Shown piece after piece: positions 53,406 to 61,800 of a stretch of DNA of 64,000 bases (the stretch's first letter is position 1; each line of letters begins with the position of its first letter). Made by a program: the position numbers and the translations under genes. The stretch spans positions 3,162,001-3,226,000 of the forward strand of contig NZ_CP040018.1 of assembly GCF_005280255.1 (NCBI RefSeq), in the 5' to 3' direction. Source of the DNA: Arthrobacter sp. 24S4-2 (GTDB lineage: Bacteria; Actinomycetota; Actinomycetes; Actinomycetales; Micrococcaceae). The notes under the pieces are model-generated. The model made no database searches, had not been told where the DNA came from, and worked only from the letters and a program-made list of their open reading frames with translations.

Positions 53406-54920
53406 CTACTTCACGTCCTCGTCGACCCAGTCCATGGACTTCGTAACGGCCTTCTTCCAAAGCCGCATCTGGCGGTCCCGCTCGGGCGCCTCCATCTGCG
53501 GCTCCCAGCGCTTGTCCTCGGACCAGTTGGCCGAGCACTCCCCCAGGTCCTTCCAGAAGCCGACAGCCAGGCCGGCGGCGTAGGCAGCACCGAGGGCGGT
53601 GGTCTCCACAACCTTCGGCCGGATCACCGGTACGCCCAGGATGTCCGCCTGGAACTGCATCAGCGCGTCATTGGCGACCATGCCGCCGTCGACCTTCAGT
53701 TCTGTCAGCGGAACACCGGAGTCAGCGTTGACGGCGTCGAGCACTTCGCGGGTCTGGAACGCGGTGGCTTCCAGCGCCGCCCGGGCGATGTGGTTTTTGT
53801 TCACGAAGCGGGTCAGGCCAACGATTGCGCCGCGGGCGTCGGACCGCCAGTACGGTGCGAACAGTCCTGAGAACGCCGGCACGATGTACACGCCGCCGTT
53901 GTCCTGGACCGCGGCGGCGAGCGTCTCCACTTCAGGGGCGCTGCTGATCAGGCCAAGGTTGTCCCGGAGCCACTGGATAAGGGATCCGGTGACGGCGATG
54001 GAGCCTTCCAGCGCGTAGTGCGGAGCGGCGTCTCCCAGCTTGTAGCCCACAGTGGTCAGGAGCCCGTTCTTGGAGTGGACGATTTCCTCACCCGTGTTGA
54101 AGATCAGGAAGCAGCCCGTGCCGTAGGTGTTCTTGGCCTCGCCGGCCTCAAACGCCGCCTGGCCGAAGGTGGCCGCCTGCTGGTCGCCGAGGATTCCGGA
54201 AACCGGCACTTCCCGCAGCAGCTGGGAGGTGTGGACGTTGCCGTAGACCTCGGAGGAGGACTTGATGGCGGGCATCATGGAGGCCGGAACACCGAAGGCG
54301 TCCAGGATCTCCTGGTCCCAGGACAGGGATTCCAGGTCCATGAACATGGTGCGGGACGCGTTGGTGACGTCAGTGACATGCACGCCGCCGTCCACTCCGC
54401 CGGTGAGGTTCCACAGCACCCAGCAGTCGGTGTTGCCGAAGAGCAAATCGCCGGCTTCGGCCTTGGCGCGGGCGCCTTCCACGTTGTCCAGGATCCACTT
54501 GATCTTGGTGCCGGAGAAGTAGGTGGCCAGGGGCAGCCCCACCTTCTGCTTGAACCGCTCGGGGCCGCCGTCCTTGGCCAGTTCATCCACGATGTCCTGG
54601 GTGCGGGTGTCCTGCCAGACGATCGCGTTGTAGACGGCCTTGCCCGTTGTCTTGTCCCATACGACGGCTGTTTCACGCTGGTTGGTGATGCCGACGGCGG
54701 CAATGTCGTGACGGGTCAGGTTCGCCTTGGACAAGGCCGAGGCGATGACCTCGCGTGTGTTGTTCCAGATTTGGGCGGGGTCGTGCTCCACCCAGCCGGC
54801 CTGCGGGAAGATCTGCTCGTGCTCCATCTGACCGGAGGAGACGATGCTGCCGCTGTGGTCGAAGACGATGGCGCGCGTGCTGGTGGTGCCCTGATCGATG
54901 GCGATTACGTACTGGTTCAT
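53406..54920 (-). CDS. glpK: Glycerol kinase
   Basis: 504 residues from ATG 54920. FGGY kinase: YVIAIDQGTTSTRAIVFDHS, the FGGY_1 segment VGITNQRETAVVWDKTTGKA, IVWQDTRTQD, and the FGGY_2 segment NGGVYIVPAFSGLFAPYWRS with VDGGMVANDALMQFQADILG. Makes glycerol 3-phosphate from glycerol and ATP. glpF lies 61 bp upstream on the same strand. Confidence 0.97.
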   Translation of the reverse strand: MNQYVIAIDQGTTSTRAIVFDHSGSIVSSGQMEHEQIFPQAGWVEHDPAQIWNNTREVIASALSKANLTRHDIAAVGITNQRETAVVWDKTTGKAVYNAIVWQDTRTQDIVDELAKDGGPERFKQKVGLPLATYFSGTKIKWILDNVEGARAKAEAGDLLFGNTDCWVLWNLTGGVDGGVHVTDVTNASRTMFMDLESLSWDQEILDAFGVPASMMPAIKSSSEVYGNVHTSQLLREVPVSGILGDQQAATFGQAAFEAGEAKNTYGTGCFLIFNTGEEIVHSKNGLLTTVGYKLGDAAPHYALEGSIAVTGSLIQWLRDNLGLISSAPEVETLAAAVQDNGGVYIVPAFSGLFAPYWRSDARGAIVGLTRFVNKNHIARAALEATAFQTREVLDAVNADSGVPLTELKVDGGMVANDALMQFQADILGVPVIRPKVVETTALGAAYAAGLAVGFWKDLGECSANWSEDKRWEPQMEAPERDRQMRLWKKAVTKSMDWVDEDVK

Positions 54921-54981
54921 GTTGACGTCCTTGTCTGTTTTCTGAAGGGTTTGGTCAGGATGTTGGTCCGCAGTGCGGGGG

Positions 54982-55731
54982 TCAGGAGGCGGCTGTGACG
55001 ATGATCGGGACCACGGCTGCTGCCACGCCGGCCAGGGTTCCGCCGATGAGCGGGCCCACAACCGGAATCCAGGAGTAGCTCCAGTCGCTGGAGCCCTTGC
55101 CGTGGATGGGGAGCAACGCGTGGGCGATGCGGGGGCCGAGGTCACGGGCCGGGTTGATGGCGTAGCCGGTGGGTCCGCCGAGCGATACGCCAATGCCGAC
55201 AACCAGCAGGGCCACAGCCAGCGGGCCGAGGCCGGAGGGTGTGCCGCCAAGCGTCAGGATGACGAAGACCAGCACGAACGTGCCGATAATCTCGGTGATC
55301 AGGTTCCACGGCGCGGAGCGGATGGCAGGGCCGGTGGAGAACACGGCCAGCTTGCTGGCGGGCAACGGCTCAGCGTCGAAGTGTTGCTTGTGGGCCAGCC
55401 ACATGACCACCGCGCCCAGGAACGCACCCAGGAGCTCGCCACCGAAGTACGTGAACGTTGACGCGAGATCGACCTTGACGCCGGGAGCATACTCCGCTTT
55501 GCCGTTGACCAGCAGGCCAAGGGTGACGGCGGGATTCAGGTGGGCGCCGGACCTTGCGGCGACGTAAACACCGGAGAAGACTGCGATGCCCCACCCCCAG
55601 GTGACCATCAGGAATCCGCCGTTATTTCCCTTGGTGCCCTTGAGCGCGACGTTCGCCACCACGCCGCAACCCAACAAGGTCAGCATCCCGGTTCCGAATA
55701 CTTCGGAAAGAAAAACAATTCCAAGAGACAT
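54982..55731 (-). CDS. glpF: Glycerol uptake facilitator (aquaglyceroporin)
   Basis: 249 residues, six membrane helices and the two NPA half-helices: SGAHLNPAVTLGLLV and TGYAINPARDLGPRIAH. The Asp after the second NPAR (NPARD) is typical of glycerol facilitators as opposed to water channels. First gene of glpFK. Confidence 0.95.
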   Translation of the reverse strand: MSLGIVFLSEVFGTGMLTLLGCGVVANVALKGTKGNNGGFLMVTWGWGIAVFSGVYVAARSGAHLNPAVTLGLLVNGKAEYAPGVKVDLASTFTYFGGELLGAFLGAVVMWLAHKQHFDAEPLPASKLAVFSTGPAIRSAPWNLITEIIGTFVLVFVILTLGGTPSGLGPLAVALLVVGIGVSLGGPTGYAINPARDLGPRIAHALLPIHGKGSSDWSYSWIPVVGPLIGGTLAGVAAAVVPIIVTAAS

Positions 55732-55785
55732 CTTTGACTCCTCTATTTTCTGTTGTCAGCCCTTCGCGAGTTTGAAGGGCCGTTG

Positions 55786-55813
55786 GGCCGGCATCCTTGG
55801 TGCGATGCCGGCC
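55786..55813 (-). terminator. Hairpin between glpD and glpF
   Basis: GGCCGGCATC (55786-55795) pairs with GATGCCGGCC (55804-55813), 10 bp with an 8-nt loop, 80 bp after the glpD stop. It suggests glpD and glpFK are separate transcripts or that readthrough is reduced. Confidence 0.55.
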
Positions 55814-55893
55814 GGCTGCTGCGCCGGCTGCTCCTCCAGGGGGAACCGCGCAGCCCTTGCGCCCGGGCATTCCTGCCGGGGCACGCAAGCCTG

Positions 55894-57716
55894 CTAGGCG
55901 ACCAGGCTGTGGACCTGAACGCGGTGGAAGCGTTCCAGCACCTCCTGGGCGTAGTGGATTTCGGCTGCCCTGGTTTCGGCGTCCCAGCCCAGCGGGCCGG
56001 CAAGCACGTCCGCCACTTCGTTGAGGAGTTCGCCGGTCACCAGACCGCGGAAGGCCAGTGATGTCCTGCGGATCAGCACGTCAACCAGGTGCCCGATCTG
56101 CTCCGTCTGTGCCATGAATTCGAGTTCGCGGACGCTTAGTTCACGGGTGGAGTGCAGGAGCCGGTCCGGACCGGCATTGAGGAAGTCCAGGACCTCTTCG
56201 GCGCGGGTTCCGTACCGCGTCAGCAGTCCGGAGATCCTGTCGGCGTCGCGGCCCGCGGACATGTGGGCCTTGATCCACTGCTGGACACCGGCCTGCGTGT
56301 CCGGGAAGCCGGCGCCGCCGCCGATGGCGAGTTTCGCCGTCGAAACTTTGCGTTCCAGGCCCAGTTCCCGGAGCACATCGTTCGTGAGGTGTTCGGCCAG
56401 CGCCCGGAATGTGGTCCATTTGCCTCCCACAAGGCTCAGGACGACGGCGCCGCTGCCGCCGGCTGCCTCTTCGTGGCCGCGGGCCGCTTCCTGCCCGCTG
56501 GCTGCGGACGCGCGACGTTCGATCCGGTAGTCCCTGCTGACGAACCCCGGCTGCGTGGCGTCATGCCTGGGGAGGGGCCGGACTCCGGAGAATGTGTAGA
56601 CGATCTGGTCCCGGCTGACGGCGACGTCAGGGAAGACATGGCCGATAAGGTCGAAGAAGTAATCGATCTCGGCGTCGGTGCAGACGGCGTCCTCGGCCAT
56701 GTCCGCGTCGACGTCCGTGGTGCCTACCAGGACGCGGTCCCCCATGGGGTATATGAGGACGATCCGGCCGTCGGTGTGCTCAAAGAAGATTTCCCGGCCG
56801 TTGCAGGCTTCGAGGAGTTCAGGGTGGTCCAGCACAATGTGCGAACCCTTGGTGCCGCCCATGAACGTGGACGCGGCCCCCATGGCCCCGTTGGTCAGGT
56901 CCACCCACGCTCCGGTGGTGTTGACGATGACGTCCGCCGTGAAGTCAAACACCTCCCCGGTGAGTTCATCGCGCAGCTGGACCGTGCTTCCGCCGGTGGT
57001 GGCCATTCCGGCAGCGCCGCCCATGGCCACGAGCGACAGGTAGTTGCTGGCCCGCGCATCGCTGTTGCCGCTGACACCGGCCTTTTCGCCGTCCTGCAGA
57101 ACGTCGAGCGTGAGCCGCTCCGGATTGTGCACCGAGGCATCGAAGTAGGTGGCCGCGTATTTGATGCCCGGGTGCAGCCGCGGCAGTTCTGCCAGGGCAC
57201 GCTTCCGGCCGCGGAACTGATGGCGCGGCACCGCGCCGCCGTCACGCGAGAAGAAGTCGTACATGCTCAGGCCGAGCGTGATCAGGAACGCTCCGCGCTC
57301 CTTGGGCTTGCCCTGCTGCTTATGCGTCAGGAACCGCAGCGGCGCCGAGAGCACTCCGGAGAACGTGCTGAAGATCGGGATGGTGGTCTGGAGCGGCTTG
57401 ACGTAATGGGGGCGATCCGCAGGAGCCGGTTGCGTTCGACAACGGACTCCTGGACCAGCCGGAATTCACCATTTTCGAGGTACCGGATTCCGCCGTGGAT
57501 CATGTGCGACGATGCACCGCTGGCGCCCTGGCAGTAGTCACCGCGTTCCACGAGGGCAACGTCCACTCCCTGAAGGGCCAGATCGCGGAAAGTACCTACG
57601 CCGTTGATCCCGCCGCCGATGATCAGGACCTGGGCCCGGGGCCGTTGCCGCAAGCTTTGCACCGATGCGCGCTGACGTGTGGAGGCCGGCTGGCCGGATG
57701 AATCCTTGGTGCCCAA
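55894..57716 (-). pseudogene. glpD: Glycerol-3-phosphate dehydrogenase, one frameshift
   Basis: N-part: RAQVLIIGGGINGVGTFRDL (FAD dinucleotide fold), ERGDYCQGASGASSHMIHGG, RYLENGEFRLVQESVVERNR, LLRIAP. The frame is lost in the C5 run 57408-57412 (G on the + strand); adding one C restores HYVKPLQTTIPIFSTFSGVL and continues LSAPLRFLTHKQQGKPKERG to ALSLVGGKWTTFRALAEHLT-type motifs and the C-terminal helical domain. About 606 residues in all. Oxidises glycerol 3-phosphate at the membrane with FAD and quinone. The gene is otherwise perfect, so a sequencing error is likely. Confidence 0.9.
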
Positions 57717-57814
57717 AACTGCTCCTTTGGGGTTGGGTACAGTGCGGCGCGCCTCGCAGCGCGGCGCCGTTCAACACTATTGTTTGGAGTAATGGAAAAT
57801 GGAGTCAAGCACTA

Positions 57815-57828
57815 TGCACAAACGTGCA
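57815..57828. promoter_or_regulatory. Operator candidate between glpD and its regulator
   Basis: TGCACAAACGTGCA: TGCAC and GTGCA separated by four bases, the form of operator bound by SorC/DeoR-type sugar regulators. It lies 14 bp before the regulator ATG and 99 bp before glpD, so it could repress both. Confidence 0.6.
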
Positions 57829-57841
57829 GAACGGATCGGCA

Positions 57842-58804
57842 ATGCCTCGCTCACGCCACTCAGAAGCCCTCAGGGCTGCACAACTGTATTACCTCCAGGA
57901 CCTCACAATGGACGCAATAGCCAGGGAGCTCAGGACCTCCAGATCCACGGTTTCCCGGCTACTTTCGGCGGCCCGTGAGACGGGGCTGGTGCAGATCCAG
58001 ATCCGCAATCCACTGGACACAGGGCCCGAACTCGAGCACATGATCCGAGCCCAATATCGCGTGGATGTCCACGTGGTTCCGGTGGTCGACACGCTCAATG
58101 AGGCCGAAACCCTTGACAGGGTGGCCATGCAGGCTGCGCGGACAATCGGCCCGCTCGTCGACTCGAATGCCATCATTGGAGTGGCCTGGGGATCCACCCT
58201 GAGCGCCGTCAGCAGGCACCTCACGCGCAAGATCACCCATGACAGTGTGATCGTCCAGCTCAACGGCGCGGGCAACATGCAGACCACGGGCATTACCTAT
58301 GCGAGCGACATCATGCGGAGGTTCGGAAGCGCCTACGGCGCCCGCGTTGAGCAGTTCCCGGTTCCGGCGTTCTTTGATCACGCGGCCACCAAGACCGCCA
58401 TGTGGAATGAACGCAGCGTCCAACGCATCCTGGAACTCCAGTCACGCTTGAGCATCGCCATTTTTGGCGTGGGCTCCGTGGACGCCGACTATCCGAGCCA
58501 CGTCTATGCCGGCGGCTACCTCGACGAAAACGACCTGAACATTTTGGCCTCCTCGGACGTGGTGGGTGACGTTGCCACCGTATTCTTCCGCGGTGACGGG
58601 TCCTCAGACGGCATCACGCTCAACGAAAGGTCCACCGGTCCCGCACTGGCACAGTTGCGGCAGGTCCGCCGCCGCATCTGCGTCGTCTCGGGGGCCTCAA
58701 AGATCAAAGGACTGCGCGGCGCGCTCGCCGCCGGGCTGGCCACGGACCTGATCCTCGATGAAGCCATGGCGCGGCGGCTGGTCAGCTCCGACGGGATGTC
58801 CTGA
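57842..58804 (+). CDS. SorC-family sugar-binding transcriptional regulator
   Basis: 320 residues from ATG 57842. N-terminal HTH: RAAQLYYLQDLTMDAIAREL, RTSRSTVSRLLSAARETGLV; effector domain: IIGVAWGSTLSAVSRHLTRK, SVIVQLNGAGNMQT, IAIFGVGSVDADYPSHVYAG, RICVVSGASKIKGLRGALAA. SorC regulators sense phosphorylated sugars or polyols. Divergent from glpD with a shared operator, so glycerol 3-phosphate or dihydroxyacetone phosphate is the likely signal. Confidence 0.9.
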   Translation: MPRSRHSEALRAAQLYYLQDLTMDAIARELRTSRSTVSRLLSAARETGLVQIQIRNPLDTGPELEHMIRAQYRVDVHVVPVVDTLNEAETLDRVAMQAARTIGPLVDSNAIIGVAWGSTLSAVSRHLTRKITHDSVIVQLNGAGNMQTTGITYASDIMRRFGSAYGARVEQFPVPAFFDHAATKTAMWNERSVQRILELQSRLSIAIFGVGSVDADYPSHVYAGGYLDENDLNILASSDVVGDVATVFFRGDGSSDGITLNERSTGPALAQLRQVRRRICVVSGASKIKGLRGALAAGLATDLILDEAMARRLVSSDGMS

Positions 58805-58905
58805 ACGCTCCCCGAACCGGACCAGCTGTCCCGTGCCGGGCGGGCGACCCGCCCCGACGGCCTGTCCCCCGGAGTGGACCGGCCCGAGTCGGTAGAGTCA
58901 GTGCT

Positions 58906-59780
58906 ATGAAAACCTCGCCCCGGCTAAGCCTTAACAACGGTGTGCTGATCGACCAGCTGGGCTTCGGGCTCTACAAGGTCCCCCCGGCTGACGCAGCCGG
59001 CCTGGTAACCATGGCCCTCGAAGCCGGCTACCGACACTTCGACACCGCGTCCATGTACGGAAACGAAACCGGCGTGGGAAAGGCCGTCGGCGCGCTGTCC
59101 GGTTTCTCGGGGGCGGCCCGGCCGGCGGCTCCGGCGAATCAGCCCCGTCACTTTCCCGCGAGGACCTCTTCGTCACGACGAAGGTGTGGAACGACGACCA
59201 CGGCTACGACGCCACAATGCGGGCCTTCGACACGTCCATGTCCAACCTGGGCATGGAATACGTGGACCTCTACCTCATCCACTGGCCCTGCGCCCGGCGC
59301 GGGCTCTTCGCTGACAGCTACCGGGCCATGGAAACCCTGTACCGCGAGGGCAGGATCCGGGCGATCGGCGTGTCCAATTTCCAGCCGGCCCATCTGGAGC
59401 GCCTGCTGGAAAAGGCCGAAGTGGTCCCCGCCGTGAACCAGATCGAGCTCCACCCCTGGCTCCAGCAGGACGAATTACGCCAGCTGCACGACCGCCATGG
59501 CATCCGCACCGAAGCGTGGAGCCCGCTGGGCCGCGGCCAGGTGCTGGAGGATCCGGTGGTCCTGGAGCTCGCCGCCGCGCACCGCCGGACTGCGGCCCAG
59601 ATCATCCTCAGATGGCACCTGCAGCTGGGCAACGTGGTGATACCGAAGGCGAGTTCCTATGCGAGGATCCGGGAGAACCTGGATGTCTTCGGCTTCACCC
59701 TCAGCGCCCCGGACATGGCCGCCCTGGCTGGGCTGGAGCGCGGCCACCGCACGGGATCCCACCCGGACAACGTCAACTAG
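58906..59780 (+). pseudogene. Aldo/keto reductase, one frameshift
   Basis: LIDQLGFGLYKVPPADAAGL, AGYRHFDTASMYGNETGVGK (Asp and Tyr of the tetrad), then a one-base loss in the G5 run 59109-59113; the other frame resumes SREDLFVTTKVWNDDHGYDA (Lys), VDLYLIHWPCARRG (His), IRAIGVSNFQPAHLERLLEK, NQIELHPWLQQ, EAWSPLGRGQVLED and NVVIPKASSYARIRENLDVF (NADPH site). All catalytic residues are present. Resembles 2,5-diketo-D-gluconate reductase-type enzymes. Probably intact in vivo. Confidence 0.85.
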
Positions 59781-59791
59781 GATTCGAAACC

Positions 59792-60721
59792 ATGGAACAA
59801 GTGGCCACCGGGCCGGCACAGGCTCCGCCCCTCTTCAGCGGGCAGCTCGACGAAAGGACCAGGTCCGACAGCGTGGACCTGCACGGCAGCAACGTGGACT
59901 ACTGGGTGTACGAGCCGGTCCGCGAAACCCCTGAAACGCGGACCATCCTGGTGATCCACGGCTTCCGCGGCGACCACCACGGCCTGCTCCGGGTTGCTGA
60001 CCAGCTCCCCGAAATGCGCCTCATCATGCCTGACCTCCCCGGCTTCGGCAGCTCCGGGGCGTTCACTGACGGTGAGCACAGCGTCCGGCGCTACGGGCAG
60101 TTCATCAGCGAGTTCATGGCCGCCCTGGGCCTCGGCACGGACACGGTGCTGCTGGGACACTCCTTCGGGTCCATCATCGCCAGCCATTTCGCGGCAGCCA
60201 ACCCGGGTGCTGTGTTTCCGCTCATCCTCATCAACCCCATCGCGGCGCCGGCGCTTGAAGGGCCCAAGGGCCTGATGACCAAGCTGGCGGTGCTGTACTA
60301 CGAGGCGGCCGCCAGGCTGCCCCGCGCCGTCGGACTCAACCTGCTCCGCAGCCGGCTCATCGTCAGGGTCATGAGCGTGGCAATGGCAAAGACCCGGGAC
60401 CGGAAGCTCCTGCGTTTCATCCACGGGCAGCACAACGCCTACTTCTCAGCTTTCGCCAACCGGGACAGCCTGCTTGAATCCTTCAAGGCGTCTGTAGGCA
60501 GCAACGTTTCCGAGGTTGCGCCGGACCTGGCGCTCCCGGTCCTGCTGATTGCCGGGGAGCAGGACGAAATCGCCATGCTGCCCGACCAGCACAAGCTCCT
60601 GGCCCTGCTGCCTGACGGCACGCTCCGGGTCATTCCCGGCGTGGGGCACCTGATTCACTACGAGACGCCCGAACCCGCTGCCGGCTTCATCCGACGCTTC
60701 CTGAAGGACCATCCTGCGTGA
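59792..60721 (+). CDS. Alpha/beta hydrolase
   Basis: 309 residues from ATG 59792, 11 bp after the aldo/keto reductase. TILVIHGFRGDHHGLLRVAD (oxyanion loop), VLLGHSFGSIIASHFAAAN (nucleophile Ser), LLIAGEQDEIAMLPDQHKL (acid) and IPGVGHLIHYETPEPA (His). Its stop overlaps the GTG of the following glycosyltransferase (GTGA), so the two are coupled. Confidence 0.88.
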   Translation: MEQVATGPAQAPPLFSGQLDERTRSDSVDLHGSNVDYWVYEPVRETPETRTILVIHGFRGDHHGLLRVADQLPEMRLIMPDLPGFGSSGAFTDGEHSVRRYGQFISEFMAALGLGTDTVLLGHSFGSIIASHFAAANPGAVFPLILINPIAAPALEGPKGLMTKLAVLYYEAAARLPRAVGLNLLRSRLIVRVMSVAMAKTRDRKLLRFIHGQHNAYFSAFANRDSLLESFKASVGSNVSEVAPDLALPVLLIAGEQDEIAMLPDQHKLLALLPDGTLRVIPGVGHLIHYETPEPAAGFIRRFLKDHPA

Positions 60722-61794
60722 AAATTATCATCGACGCCCGTTTCACCCGGCTGGACCACCACGACGGCATCAGCCGGTACGGCGCGAGCCTGATCGCAGC
60801 GACGGCCAAAATCGCGGACGTCTCGATGCTCGTTAGCGACCTCCGGCAGCTGGCCCTGCTCCCGGACGTGCCCTACACGCTGATCAACAGCCCACTGTCC
60901 GCCGCCGAGCTTTTTGTGGCCGCCAAGGTCAACAAGCTGGGGGCCGACGTCGTGGTGTGCCCCATGCAGACCATGGGGACGTTCGGCCGGAAGTACGCCC
61001 TGGTGCTGACTCTTCACGACCTTATCTACTATGAGCACCCTGCCCCGCCGGGCTTCCTGCCGGCACCGGTCCGGCTGCTGTGGCGCCTCTACCACAAGGC
61101 ATTCTGGCCGCAGCGGCTGCTCCTGAACAGGGCGGACGTGGTGGCAACCATCAGCCACACCACCGAGGCCCTGATCGCCAAGTACAGCCTCACCAAGCGT
61201 CCCGTCCGGATTGTGGGCAACGCACCGCAGCACGGTCACACCCCCCGGGACCCGGAAGCGGGAGCGGACAGGACCCTCCTGTACATGGGCTCGTTCATGC
61301 CCTACAAGAACGTGGAAACCATGGTCCGGGGAATGGCGGAACTGCCGGACATGACGCTGCATCTGCTGAGCCGCATCACGCCGCAGCGACGGGCCGAGCT
61401 GGAAGCCCTCGCGCCGGAGGGCTCGAACATCGTGTTCCACAACGGTGTGACGGACGGGGAGTATGAGGCACTGCTGGCCCGCACCACCGCCCTGATCAGC
61501 CTTTCACGGGCGGAGGGCTACGGCCTGCCGCTGGTGGAGGCCATGTCCCACGGAACCCCCGTCATTGCGAGCGACATCCCCATTTTCCGGGAAGTGGGGC
61601 ACACCGCCGTCAGCTACGTCCATCCGGACTCCCCGGCAGAGTTTGCCGACGCCGTCCGGCGGCTGGAGGACCCCGAGCTGTGGAAGGCCCAGTCACGCCG
61701 ATCCGTGGAACGTGCGGCGGAATTCAGCTGGGACCACTCCGCCCGCCAGCTGCTGCAGCTTGCCGAGGAAGCCGCCCGGATCAACAGCCGATAG
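60718..61794 (+). CDS. Family 4 glycosyltransferase
   Basis: 358 residues from GTG 60718. MKIIIDARFTRLDHHDGISR, GRKYALVLTLHDLIYYEHPA, RADVVATISHTTEALIAKYS, then the C-domain LLYMGSFMPYKNVETMVRGM and the nucleotide-sugar site RAEGYGLPLVEAMSHGTPVI. Mannosyltransferase B-like GT4. Translationally coupled to the hydrolase upstream; converges with priA after 6 bp. Confidence 0.9.
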   Translation: MKIIIDARFTRLDHHDGISRYGASLIAATAKIADVSMLVSDLRQLALLPDVPYTLINSPLSAAELFVAAKVNKLGADVVVCPMQTMGTFGRKYALVLTLHDLIYYEHPAPPGFLPAPVRLLWRLYHKAFWPQRLLLNRADVVATISHTTEALIAKYSLTKRPVRIVGNAPQHGHTPRDPEAGADRTLLYMGSFMPYKNVETMVRGMAELPDMTLHLLSRITPQRRAELEALAPEGSNIVFHNGVTDGEYEALLARTTALISLSRAEGYGLPLVEAMSHGTPVIASDIPIFREVGHTAVSYVHPDSPAEFADAVRRLEDPELWKAQSRRSVERAAEFSWDHSARQLLQLAEEAARINSR

Positions 61795-61800
61795 TGCCCC

